In this document: positions 25,864 through 33,916 of the stretch, in pieces
How positions within the stretch are numbered: position 1 is the first letter of the stretch
Layout: each line of letters begins with the position of its first letter
From: Undibacterium sp. YM2
Lineage (GTDB): Bacteria; Pseudomonadota; Gammaproteobacteria; Burkholderiales; Burkholderiaceae_D
Length of the DNA stretch: 64,000 nt
Direction of reading: 5' to 3'
Assembly: GCF_009937975.1 (NCBI RefSeq)
Contig: NZ_AP018441.1
Coordinates: 5,332,001-5,396,000 of the forward strand
Program-made: the position numbers and the translations under genes
Notes under the pieces: generated by a model
What the model saw: only the letters and a program-made list of their open reading frames with translations
What the model was told of the DNA's origin: nothing
Databases searched by the model: none

Positions 25864-26505
25864 TCACGGTGCAATCAATCCATGTTTCACTGCTAGTTTG
25901 GTAATATAGGCAGGGCGATGTACACCCAGTTTTTCCTTAATGGCCTGGCTGACATTACTGATGGTTTTTAATGACAGGTCCAGCCGCTCGGCGATCTCGG
26001 CATTGGTCAGGCCTTCTGCCATGAGTTTGAAAATTTCCAGGTCACGCTCATTCAATAATGATTGTGGCGATTCATCCCCGCGCACCGACAGATTCGCCAG
26101 ACGCTCTGCGATCTGCGGCAGGAAATACAATTCCCCCTGATGGGCGCGCTGCACAGCGGTTGCAAGGTCAGCCGGATCACAGTCCTTGGTCACAAAGGCC
26201 TTGGCACCGAGGCGATAAGCCTCCTTGATCAGCGCATCCTGATCAAACTGACTCAGGAAGACAATCTTTGCATCGGCAAACTGCGCAAGGATATCGCGTG
26301 CGGCATCCAGGCCAGTCAGGTCGGCACCAAAGCGTATGTCCAGTATCACGACATCCGGCTTCAAGGCTGCATATTGCTCAAACGCCTCCTGCGGTGTCCT
26401 GGCCTGCCCCAGCACGCTAATCCCCAAACTACCCAGCGACATGGCAAAACCCGTCATCACGATGGGATGATCATCAGCCAGCAATACCCGTATGCCATTT
26501 TGCAT
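25864..26505 (-). CDS. NarL/LuxR-family response regulator
   Basis: A 213-residue regulator: receiver with acidic pair DD (11-12), phospho-acceptor Asp 56 (VVILDIRFG) and Lys of VTKDC, then a LuxR-type HTH (LNERDLEIFKLMAEGLTNAE; AERLDLSLKTISN). The recognition part reads TISNVSQAIKEKL, slightly different from the usual TVSxHxxxIxxKL. AAGGTG lies about eight bases before the ATG. It is the first gene of the pair with the HisKA_3 kinase. Upstream, 446 bp separate it from the divergent TonB-like gene. Confidence 0.88.
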   Translation of the reverse strand: MQNGIRVLLADDHPIVMTGFAMSLGSLGISVLGQARTPQEAFEQYAALKPDVVILDIRFGADLTGLDAARDILAQFADAKIVFLSQFDQDALIKEAYRLGAKAFVTKDCDPADLATAVQRAHQGELYFLPQIAERLANLSVRGDESPQSLLNERDLEIFKLMAEGLTNAEIAERLDLSLKTISNVSQAIKEKLGVHRPAYITKLAVKHGLIAP

Positions 26506-26951
26506 AATTACAACACCTTATAGATTAGCAGAGTTAATTACTCATCAAACGCAATAGTAATGCTTTTTACTAGCAATTGCATTAGCAGTAGCGCATAAAG
26601 TATGGACCATAGTGACAAAGGCGATTATTAACGGGGTTTTTCAATCCCGGCTGCGGCGGTAACCAGAGCAGCAAGTAGAAATGAAACGGGGATATTTTTT
26701 CTTTCAGGCAACGCGGAAACGATGAAATCGGCAATAAATGCCTCATGTGAGAAGCCACAAATCACAAAATAAATAAAATAAATGCTTTTCAAGTGACATT
26801 TTTATTGCTATCGTAAAGCACATGGATTGCACATAAATGCCATTTTCAACTACTCCCACAGTTAAGAAACGGCAAAAACAGTTGCATCTCCAAGCCAGCC
26901 CCGGCATGTGCTTGCGCCACGCCGGGCCAGATCCCAAACCTGGAGAACAAA
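26506..26951. other. 446-bp divergent intergenic region
   Basis: The gap lies between the NarL-type regulator (minus) and the TonB-like gene (plus). It is AT-rich and should contain both promoters. The one structure I can support is a 6-bp G/C stem CCCGGC (26900-26905) / GCCGGG (26921-26926) in the putative leader of the TonB-like gene, ending 16 bp before its ribosome-binding site. I recognise no riboswitch, no RNA gene and no convincing reading frame here. Confidence 0.5.
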
Positions 26952-27623
26952 ATGGAATTTACACAAAACCAGCAACATCCCTTCAAGCGCATGTCACGTT
27001 TGGGTGTAGTCGCCGTGCTGCATGTGGCCCTGTTGGCTGCTTTGCTTAACAGCATGAAGATCAAGATCAGCCCGCCAGTTTTTTTTAAACCCGAGTCAAT
27101 TCACGAAATTGAAAAAATCAAACCTGTAGAACCCGACCATCACCCAAGTACACCCAAGACTTTGGCCCCGCCCATAAATCCGCCTATCGCGCCTCCGACA
27201 GTGGTACCGGATAATCCACCGTCCGTTACCCCTCCTGTAGTACGTGGTGGCAAAACCGATGACGGCGAGACAGGGAAAGTCATTGAAGGCACAGGCGTGT
27301 CGGGTGGCGGTACCGGGACAGGCACTCAAGCTGTAAAGAACCCGGTCCATGTTGCAGCCGTCGTCGATATGAGCCGCTGTGAAAAGCCCGCCTATCCAGC
27401 AAGGTCGATACGTATTGGAGAGACCGGGACAGTGACACTAGCCATGCTGATAGGTACAGATGGGCGTGTGCTTGAAACCAAAACAGAGGGTAGCAGTGGC
27501 TCACGCGACCTCGACAAGGCAGCCAGCCAGGCTCTGTCACTGTGTCGTTTCACACCCGGCACCATCGATGGTGTAGCACAGCAAAGCTGGACCAGGGTGC
27601 AGTATGTCTGGAAGATAGATTAA
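26952..27623 (+). CDS. TonB-family protein
   Basis: A 223-residue protein with the TonB layout: short cytoplasmic N-terminus, one membrane helix (about 16-34), a Pro-rich periplasmic spacer (about 38-95: PVEPDHHPSTP, PPINPPIAPP, PPSVTPP), a Gly/Thr-rich segment, and a C-terminal TonB domain (KPAYPARSIRIGETGTVTLA ... GSRDLDKAA ... RFTPG). TonB couples the proton-motive force via ExbB/ExbD to outer-membrane receptors. No exbB, exbD or receptor gene is adjacent, so this is probably an accessory TonB or a general energy/structural protein. TGGAG precedes the ATG. A strong terminator follows at 27691-27737. Confidence 0.83.
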   Translation: MEFTQNQQHPFKRMSRLGVVAVLHVALLAALLNSMKIKISPPVFFKPESIHEIEKIKPVEPDHHPSTPKTLAPPINPPIAPPTVVPDNPPSVTPPVVRGGKTDDGETGKVIEGTGVSGGGTGTGTQAVKNPVHVAAVVDMSRCEKPAYPARSIRIGETGTVTLAMLIGTDGRVLETKTEGSSGSRDLDKAASQALSLCRFTPGTIDGVAQQSWTRVQYVWKID

Positions 27624-27690
27624 TCAGGAAGGGAAACAACAAGACAAGTCATTCCCAATGTCTTTCCCGCTTTGCCGCTTTCCCGTTTTT

Positions 27691-27737
27691 CTGCCTGCCT
27701 GTCGTCCGGTACCTGCGACAGGCAAGGCAGTTTTTTT
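27691..27737 (+). terminator. Rho-independent terminator after the TonB-like gene
   Basis: The arms CTGCC-T-GCCTGTCG and CGACAGGC-AA-GGCAG form a 13-bp stem with small bulges, directly followed by seven T. Confidence 0.85.
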
Positions 27738-27792
27738 AAATAGAACTTACGCAAAACCGCGCCAAGCTTGCAGCCGACCGTACTTCCCAATT

Positions 27793-27900
27793 CGTCATAG
27801 CCGCGCAGGCGGGTATCCATGCCTGATCGGTCCCATCGGCCTTACTGCCAAGGTGGTTGACCAACGATGGATTCCCGCTAAAAGCATGTGGGAATGACGG
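27793..27900. repeat. Inverted composite interspersed repeat (dRS3/REP-like)
   Basis: The left arm (27793-27821: CGTCAT..CCGCGCAGGCGGG.ATCCATG) and right arm (about 27865-27900: CGATGGATTCCCGC..GTGGGAATGACGG) are inverted versions of one motif. The right arm contains ATTCCC-n-GGGAAT as in dRS3-type repeats. Related sequences are abundant between genes in many Beta- and Gammaproteobacteria; copy number here cannot be seen from one window. The rest of the gap 27738-28035 holds only a duplicated ATTGTGCTC (27919-27936) that I can point to. Confidence 0.6.
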
Positions 27901-28035
27901 TTTGGGGTACTCTGTATTTATTGTGCTCATTGTGCTCATTATGATGTCTGCATGGCCGAAACAAAAATCGTCCAGGCCAATTTTGTGTAAGTCCTATTAA
28001 ATATGAACTGACACCTTACGAATAACGAGCAAGCC

Positions 28036-28392
28036 ATGTACCGCAAATACAACCACTCCAGCTATCTTCGCGCCCTCTGCTTTTTTGTCAGCATGATGCT
28101 GGCTTCTTACACAACGGCTACTTTGCCTCCCGCGATCAATAGCGAAAAGGACTTACCTGTACTCATGGTCAATATTCAGGATCATGCGGCCACCTCAACT
28201 GCAGCAAGTATTCCTGCGTTTACACCCTATCACGGCGCTATCGAACGCTCACCTTATCTGGGCTGGATTGTCCTGATATGCGCATGGCTGCTGCCAGCAG
28301 GCATGCTGGTGGTAACGCTTGTTACCGTGTTTGACTTTCGCAAACGCAGGCGGGACGATGAATTATTTACTGCGGCCCTGGCAGCACACTAA
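28036..28392 (+). CDS. Hypothetical small membrane protein, 118 aa
   Basis: The N-terminus has a probable signal sequence (about 11-29: ALCFFVSMMLASYTTAT). A second hydrophobic segment (about 74-101: LGWIVLICAWLLPAGMLVVT) is followed by a basic RKRRRDD tail and an acidic end, so a single-pass inner-membrane protein with a small periplasmic part is likely. I recognise no family. It lies alone between the TonB-like gene's terminator and phoD, 85 bp upstream of the latter, and could be co-transcribed with it. The ATG at 28036 is the first in frame, preceded by a weak GAGC. Confidence 0.55.
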   Translation: MYRKYNHSSYLRALCFFVSMMLASYTTATLPPAINSEKDLPVLMVNIQDHAATSTAASIPAFTPYHGAIERSPYLGWIVLICAWLLPAGMLVVTLVTVFDFRKRRRDDELFTAALAAH

Positions 28393-28477
28393 ATCAAGTC
28401 TGCATCTGCATTGACATGTCTTGGTCATACTGGCACTTTAGAATAACGGCCATCTAAAATCCCTCTAAGGAAAAGCC

Positions 28478-30103
28478 ATGTCCAAGGATCGCAAGCCAAA
28501 CAAGAGTGAACTGCAACGCCGCCAGTTCCTGTGCAATGCCAGCGCCAGTGCTGCTGCCATCATAGCAGCAACCGGCCTGCCCAAAATCGTACGCGCACAA
28601 ACAGCACCCGCACTCATCACCTCAGACAAGCTGCGCCCGCAATTGCCCTGTGGCGTCATGAGCGGCGACATCACGCGCGACAAAGCCATCATCTGGAGCC
28701 GCACTGACAGGCCAGCACGCATGTTGCTTGAGTATGCCAATAACGAAGCTTTCAAAAATGCTGCCAGCATCAATGGCTCGCTGGCCGTACCCGGCACAGA
28801 TTACACAGCACGCATAGACTTGAGCGGTTTACCCGCAGGCCAACGCACTTATTACCGCGTGCGTTTCCAGGACCTGCAAAACCCGTCTGCTGTCAGTGAG
28901 GCAGTACAAGGCAGTTTGCTGCTGCCAGGCGGCAAAGAACGCGATATCACATTTGCATTCTCAGGTGATGAAGCGGGCCAGGGCTGGGGCATTAATGAAG
29001 CTTTTGGCGGTTACCGTATTTATGAAAGCATGCGCCGCTTCCAGCCTGATTTTTTCATTCACTCAGGCGACCAGATTTATGCTGACGGCCCCATACAGGC
29101 GCAAGTCAAACTGGATGATGGCAGCCTGTGGAATAACATCACCACACCCGCCAAGTCCAAAGTCGCAGAAACCCTGGACGATTATCGCGGCAATTTTGCC
29201 TATAACTTCTTGGACGCCAGCAAGCGCCGCTTTGCTGCCGAAGTACCCTTCCTGGTGCAATGGGATGATCATGAAGTACGCAATAACTGGTACCCAGGCC
29301 AGCAAATAGGCGAAGCAGAAAAACGTTACCAGCAGCGTGATCTGAATACCCTGGCAGCAAATGCACGCAGGGCCATGTTTGAATACAATCCCTACCGCAT
29401 AGACCAGCATGATCCAGACCGTATCTACCGCATGTTCAGCTACGGCCCTCTGCTGGAAGTATTCATGCTTGATGAGCGCAGCTACCGTGGCAAGAATTCA
29501 CCGAATCTGCAAACGACATTGAATGATGACGCAGCCTTCCTCGGCAAGCCACAACTGCAATGGCTGAAACAGGCACTGCTGCGTTCACGCGCTACCTGGA
29601 AAGTCATCGCCAGCGACATGCCCATCTCCATTGTCGTACCAGACCTGAACCCCGATGTCCCCAAAGGAACTTATGAAGCCTGGGCTAATGGCGACAACGG
29701 CAAACCACTGGGACGCGAACTGGAAATTGCTGAGATACTCAAATTCATCAAGCAGCACAATATCAAGAACGTGGTCTGGGTCACCGCCGATGTCCACTAT
29801 GCAGCGGCGACTTATTACACGCCGGAGAAAGCTAAATTTACCGACTTCAAACCCTTCTGGGAATTTGTCGGCGGCCCCTTGAATGCGGGTACCTTTGGCC
29901 CGAATGAAGTCGATCAAACCTTTGGACCCGATGTGAAATATGTCAGCGTGCCGCAGGGCATGAAACAAAACCGCTCACCAGCAGAATTGCTGCAATTCTT
30001 TGGCATTGCGAAAATTGATGCGAAGACCAAGGCGATGACCGTGTCCATCCACGACATCGATGGCAAGAGCTTGTATAAAGTCGATATCAATCCAGAAGCC
30101 TGA
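28478..30103 (+). CDS. phoD: PhoD-type alkaline phosphatase/phosphodiesterase (Tat-exported)
   Basis: A 541-residue protein with a twin-arginine signal (RRQFLCNASASAAA, about 11-24, ending near VRAQ). A PhoD N-terminal Fn3-like domain (about 50-145) and the metallophosphatase core follow. Metal-binding motifs of the family are visible: FSGDEAGQGW (about 165), IHSGDQIYADG, WDDHEVRNNW and, near the C-terminus, WVTADVHYAA. PhoD enzymes release phosphate from mono- and diesters in the periplasm or outside, using Ca and Fe. AAGGAAA precedes the ATG. No Pho box is obvious to me in the 85-bp upstream gap. It ends at the bidirectional terminator 30137-30165. Confidence 0.88.
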   Translation: MSKDRKPNKSELQRRQFLCNASASAAAIIAATGLPKIVRAQTAPALITSDKLRPQLPCGVMSGDITRDKAIIWSRTDRPARMLLEYANNEAFKNAASINGSLAVPGTDYTARIDLSGLPAGQRTYYRVRFQDLQNPSAVSEAVQGSLLLPGGKERDITFAFSGDEAGQGWGINEAFGGYRIYESMRRFQPDFFIHSGDQIYADGPIQAQVKLDDGSLWNNITTPAKSKVAETLDDYRGNFAYNFLDASKRRFAAEVPFLVQWDDHEVRNNWYPGQQIGEAEKRYQQRDLNTLAANARRAMFEYNPYRIDQHDPDRIYRMFSYGPLLEVFMLDERSYRGKNSPNLQTTLNDDAAFLGKPQLQWLKQALLRSRATWKVIASDMPISIVVPDLNPDVPKGTYEAWANGDNGKPLGRELEIAEILKFIKQHNIKNVVWVTADVHYAAATYYTPEKAKFTDFKPFWEFVGGPLNAGTFGPNEVDQTFGPDVKYVSVPQGMKQNRSPAELLQFFGIAKIDAKTKAMTVSIHDIDGKSLYKVDINPEA

Positions 30104-30136
30104 CAGGCTTTCAGTTACCGATGTATTTCAAAAAGC

Positions 30137-30165
30137 AAAAAGCCTGGTGAACACCAGGCTTTTTT
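30137..30165. terminator. Bidirectional terminator between phoD and the envelope cluster
   Basis: A 13-bp perfect stem AAAAAGCCTGGTG / CACCAGGCTTTTT with a two-base loop carries a T-run on both strands. It sits between convergent genes and can end both. Confidence 0.9.
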
Positions 30166-30185
30166 ACTATTGGACTGCCACAAGA

Positions 30186-31025
30186 TTATTTATACACAGT
30201 GACCGGCTCAGTATTTTGAACAGGCACAACAGGCTGCCCATTTTGTACGCGGCCATACTGGCCACGGTTGGCGCCGCGTGGTGCACCGAACTGCACTAAC
30301 AACTCATCATAGGCTGCATCAGCCAGGCTGCGGGAAGTCTCTTGCATGACCTTGCCACGGTTGAAGACTACGCGGTCACCGGCACGGCTGATGATCTTGG
30401 TATCGACACCAGAACCGCTGGCGCTGAAAGCTGCCTTGATTTCATAGGTCTTGGTATTGATCAGGCTAAAGTCAGCAACCAGGTCCAGTGACAGGCTGGC
30501 TGTCATGGAGTTGCCGTATTGCAGCTGATTACTCTCCTGGCGGAACTGGATATTGCTTACAGTACCAAACAAGACATAATCAGCACCAGGGTACATGCCC
30601 TGCTTGATACGGCCTATGATGTCATAGATTTTTTCCATGGGCTTGCCGACATAAGGGCGTGCCTGTACCAGGGAAACACCACCACCCTTGATCAATGCGC
30701 CTTTGAGGTCAGCGGTATAAGTCTTCAATTCACCACGGTCGATATAGGTATAGAAACCTTCGGCTTCGTAGTAATTGCTTTCGCTCTTGGCGTTCACATT
30801 GCCGCGCTGGGAGTAACTGTGATCGGTTTCACGCTCACTATAGCTGCCCTTGACACTGCTCTTGCTGGAAGCAGAAACCACACGGAAATATTCACTGACT
30901 TTTTCTTCATAAGTCAGGTCAGTCACCGCAATTTTTGGGATGGTCATTTTTTGTTCAGCTGCAACAGCAGAAAATGCCGCTACCGAGCAAAACAAGCCTG
31001 CCATCAGTTTTTTCAGATTCAACAT
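30186..31025 (-). CDS. CsgG/HfaB-like periplasmic or outer-membrane assembly protein
   Basis: A 279-residue protein with a cleavable signal sequence (about 5-23, ending AVAAEQ) and no lipobox. The body has the CsgG-type pattern of IAVTDLTYEEKV near the start, GADYVLFGTVSNI in the middle and a SLDLVADFSLINTKTYEI strand pair, matching proteins that share the fold of CsgG and LpoB. A Ser/Tyr-rich insertion (about 50-90) and a Gln/Val/Pro-rich tail are lineage-specific. GAGG lies seven bases before the ATG. It is the last gene of a four-gene cluster with an LpoB-like, a YcfL-like and a COG3014 gene. The function of the set is inferred to be cell-envelope assembly. Confidence 0.65.
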   Translation of the reverse strand: MLNLKKLMAGLFCSVAAFSAVAAEQKMTIPKIAVTDLTYEEKVSEYFRVVSASSKSSVKGSYSERETDHSYSQRGNVNAKSESNYYEAEGFYTYIDRGELKTYTADLKGALIKGGGVSLVQARPYVGKPMEKIYDIIGRIKQGMYPGADYVLFGTVSNIQFRQESNQLQYGNSMTASLSLDLVADFSLINTKTYEIKAAFSASGSGVDTKIISRAGDRVVFNRGKVMQETSRSLADAAYDELLVQFGAPRGANRGQYGRVQNGQPVVPVQNTEPVTVYK

Positions 31026-31071
31026 CGTATTGCCTCTTTAAGAAAATAGCGCTTCAGAATGACGCACGAAA

Positions 31072-31686
31072 TTAACGCTTGGAAGTTTTACGAATTTCTT
31101 TTTCGTCTTGCCATTCGATGGAACCATCTTCAATGTCATACAGCTTCAGGGTCATTTTGTAGAACACGTCCTTGGTGTTGGCATTTTGCTTGACGATAGA
31201 AACAATCTCGCCTTCCAGGGAATATTTGGCAGCAGTCATATTGCCCACTTTTGCCTTGCCCTGTGCCTTGTACAAACCACTCTGGTTCTGGCGCTGCAAT
31301 TCATCCACGCCTTGTTGCATTTCATCGGCACTACGGGTGAACTTGACCTTGCGGCTTTTCACGAGTGCGGTCTGGATGGTGTTCATGATGGACTTGGTAT
31401 CGATGTATTCGCTGGTCTTGTTGCGTACACCGGCCAAAGTCATGGTCGGGCGATTTGCCAGTACTGGGTCTTCCAGCAGGGAACCGACCATTTTTTCTGC
31501 AATCATTTGCAGGTCAGTAGAACCAAACTCATTGGTGACAGTTTCTACCGCCTTGTTGTCGCCATAACTAACCTGGCGAGCCAGGCTGACTGTAGGCTGG
31601 GACAACCTGGTCTGGCAGGCAGTCAGTGAGAGGCCAAGCAAGACGACGAGCGCGCAGCTTTTGGACAGTGAGGAAATGCGTTTCAT
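31072..31686 (-). CDS. LpoB-like lipoprotein (penicillin-binding-protein activator family)
   Basis: A 204-residue lipoprotein: signal with lipobox LTAC (Cys about 24), then a fold seen in LpoB: DLQMIAEKMVGSLLEDPVL, RPTMTLAGVRNKTSEYIDTK, a KVKFTR strand and KYSLEGEIVSIVKQ. In enterobacteria LpoB is an outer-membrane lipoprotein that activates PBP1B. Here the neighbours (YcfL-like, COG3014, CsgG-like) rather than PBP genes suggest a related but perhaps distinct envelope role. The start is the ATG at 31686, with GGAG eight bases upstream; an in-frame start further up is not needed. About 45 bp separate it from the CsgG-like gene. Confidence 0.75.
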   Translation of the reverse strand: MKRISSLSKSCALVVLLGLSLTACQTRLSQPTVSLARQVSYGDNKAVETVTNEFGSTDLQMIAEKMVGSLLEDPVLANRPTMTLAGVRNKTSEYIDTKSIMNTIQTALVKSRKVKFTRSADEMQQGVDELQRQNQSGLYKAQGKAKVGNMTAAKYSLEGEIVSIVKQNANTKDVFYKMTLKLYDIEDGSIEWQDEKEIRKTSKR

Positions 31687-31739
31687 AAATACTCCGTAAA
31701 AAATAATCTTGTTACTGTTCACTATTTCACTATAGGTGA

Positions 31740-32141
31740 TTAGCGTGGTTCTGCGCTGAGCTCTATCCTGAAATCCGTCGCTTGCGGACCATAAGCCGTG
31801 CCTTTGACGAACTGGCTTTGCTGGCCCAGTATCATCAATGGTTTCCAGACTTCGCCATCACCTACCTGCATGCCTGCTGCATCAGTCCAGCGGAAGCGGT
31901 AATACACACGGACATCGCGGTTGGTCAGGTTGACCATCTCGGCCTGCACGACCATGACATCATTCTTGCGTTGTGAACGCAGGTCAGTCACCTGCACACC
32001 TTCTAGCGTGCCACGCACCATCAATTTGGCAGCAATACCGGGCGAAGATGCATTCGGGATATCCTGGGCCATGACAGGGGTGACAAAGCAGGCAGCCAGC
32101 AAAGCCGTGCATGCCGCAAATTGTTTGGAAATCAGTTTCAT
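31740..32141 (-). CDS. YcfL-like (DUF1425) periplasmic protein
   Basis: A 133-residue secreted protein with a signal peptide (about 1-25, ending VMAQD) and a beta-rich domain with the family pattern: NDVMVVQAEMVNLTNRDVRV, YYRFRWTDAAGM and the C-terminal FRIELSAE. YcfL in E. coli is a lipoprotein encoded next to lpoB (ycfM); here the lipobox Cys is missing, so it should be soluble in the periplasm. The pairing YcfL-LpoB is conserved in Proteobacteria, which supports both calls. GAGG lies before the ATG. It sits 53 bp upstream of the LpoB-like gene. Confidence 0.75.
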   Translation of the reverse strand: MKLISKQFAACTALLAACFVTPVMAQDIPNASSPGIAAKLMVRGTLEGVQVTDLRSQRKNDVMVVQAEMVNLTNRDVRVYYRFRWTDAAGMQVGDGEVWKPLMILGQQSQFVKGTAYGPQATDFRIELSAEPR

Positions 32142-32163
32142 ATATCCTCTTCTATCCTATAAA

Positions 32164-33696
32164 TCAGTTGGATTTGGTGCCGGTGGTGCTGACTGTACTG
32201 GTGTTGGCCGTTGCGGCATTGGCTTTCACTACAGGTTTTGCCTTGACTGCTTGCTTGCCCTTGACAGGTGGCTTAGGTGCTTCTGCCGCTTTGGTTTCTG
32301 GCTCGGCCTGCAATTGTGCGACAGGCGTCACGCTGCCAAATTTTGCCAGGTCACCCAGGTAAGTCTTGTCCTGGTATACGCGCACAGGAACCACCATGTA
32401 GCGGCCATCGACCGTGATCTTGCTTGATTCTCCACGATTGCCAAAATTCAGATCATAATCGCCTGGAGGCAAAAATGCACGGGCGACAAACACGCGGTCT
32501 GGCAAACTGCGCCACATGCGGTCATCTGCCGGGCTCTCAGTCGCAGCAACTGCCAGATTGGCTGCCAGGCCAGCGAGTGCACCAAAGTTTTTATTTACCT
32601 GGTCCTGCACCAGACCCTTGGTAATGGCGCGCACCGCAGCACGTGTATAAATACCTGGCAATTCATCTTTCAAGGCCTTACGTGCCATGACGTTGAAGTC
32701 GGTGACCAGCGCGGTAGGCAGCATTTGATTACCAACACGGATACTGTTGATGACAGGTGCATTCGGGTCAGGGTAAATCACCGGGAAAGCAAACGAGATC
32801 GTCACCAGGCCACGGCCAGTAGGTATTGGGAAGGCGATTTTCTTGGATTGGCGAGCAGGTGAATTACCCGCCTCAATGATGAACAGTACATCCGTCACGC
32901 CTTTCTTGCGGCGGAAGCTGGTGCGCTGATCCAGTCCTTTCAGGCCATCTTCGAGCACTGGCAGATCGGGGCGCAATTCTATCGCCTTGCGGTAACCAGG
33001 AGCAGCCAGGCCAGGCTCATTCAGGGCTTCATAAACAAAACCTGCAAGATAGTGGCTGAGGGCATTCTGATAACCGTTTTTCAGTTTCAGCACTTCAGGG
33101 TCGTTCAGGGTTTCTACCGGATAGCCATTGAGTTCCTTGCCGGTGGAACTGACGCCTTTGTCCTTGGCTTCTTTCTCTGCTTCGGCTGTTTCTTTAGCGC
33201 GGAATTCTGCAATAACGGCTTCACGCTCATGCGTGCGTTTGATATCTACGCGGGCAGTATCGAGGTCACCCAGGTTCAGCCTGTCCATGGCCATGCGCGT
33301 GGTCAGCATGACTTTTTCATAGTCCTGGCCTTCATAGTCGCGGCTGGCATCACCCATGATGGTAGCGCCAATCTGGCCCATGAGTTTTTGAGGTGAGGAT
33401 TTGGCAGTTTCTTCCCAGATTTTGACTTTGGCATCGGCCACGTCAAAAGCGTCCAGGCTGTCCTTATAGCGCTTGCCTACGCGCAACAATTCACCCTTTT
33501 CCAGATTCAACAGCAAGTCGGTTTTGTTATTGCCTTGCGTTTGCGCTTCTACCTGCCTGATTGCTTCTTCAATCTGGCCAGATTTTGCAACGGAAAGTGA
33601 GGCAGCGACTTTGCTGTCATGCGTAGGCGTAGTCACGCAACCAGTCAGCACAAGTGCGGCAACAACAGGTGTCAGGGTAAAGGCTTTTAGGCGCAT
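32164..33696 (-). CDS. COG3014-family lipoprotein
   Basis: A 510-residue lipoprotein with lipobox LTGC (Cys 20). A tetratricopeptide-like helical part follows (about 25-250: repeated Ala/Leu/Lys-rich helices, LNLEKGELLRVGKRYKDSL, ALSHYLAGFVYEALNEPGLA), then a beta-rich C-terminal half (FIIEAGNSPARQSKKIAFPI; RVFVARAFLPPGDYDL) and a Lys/Ala/Pro-rich, poorly structured tail of about 55 residues. COG3014 proteins are usually encoded with YcfL- and LpoB-like proteins, as here; their function is not established. I chose the ATG at 33696; one at 33705 is possible and neither has a clear Shine-Dalgarno. It is the first gene of the cluster. Confidence 0.75.
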   Translation of the reverse strand: MRLKAFTLTPVVAALVLTGCVTTPTHDSKVAASLSVAKSGQIEEAIRQVEAQTQGNNKTDLLLNLEKGELLRVGKRYKDSLDAFDVADAKVKIWEETAKSSPQKLMGQIGATIMGDASRDYEGQDYEKVMLTTRMAMDRLNLGDLDTARVDIKRTHEREAVIAEFRAKETAEAEKEAKDKGVSSTGKELNGYPVETLNDPEVLKLKNGYQNALSHYLAGFVYEALNEPGLAAPGYRKAIELRPDLPVLEDGLKGLDQRTSFRRKKGVTDVLFIIEAGNSPARQSKKIAFPIPTGRGLVTISFAFPVIYPDPNAPVINSIRVGNQMLPTALVTDFNVMARKALKDELPGIYTRAAVRAITKGLVQDQVNKNFGALAGLAANLAVAATESPADDRMWRSLPDRVFVARAFLPPGDYDLNFGNRGESSKITVDGRYMVVPVRVYQDKTYLGDLAKFGSVTPVAQLQAEPETKAAEAPKPPVKGKQAVKAKPVVKANAATANTSTVSTTGTKSN

Positions 33697-33916
33697 AGTT
33701 ATCATTATTGATGAGCTTGTGTAAGAGGAAATGCAAAACGCACGCATGGAAATACCCACGCGTACGTATAGCCGCCAAGTATAGTAAGGCTTTGTTTTTT
33801 TGTCATGCCGTTTACTGCTACAAATCCAAAGTTCTTGTAACTAGTTGTAATGAAATGAAGGAAAATGAATACTGTTTCGATATGAATTGCCGAAGATCAA
33901 TGAAACTGCAGCAAAA

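Noticed and set aside
26837..27049. A 70-codon plus-strand frame overlapping the start of the TonB-like gene
   Set aside because: It has no good ribosome-binding site and runs out of frame into a well-supported gene.
27736..27939. A minus-strand frame translating as ..HAFSGNPSL..WIPACAAMT..
   Set aside because: This is the usual spurious translation of the interspersed GTCATTCCCGC repeat, not a protein.
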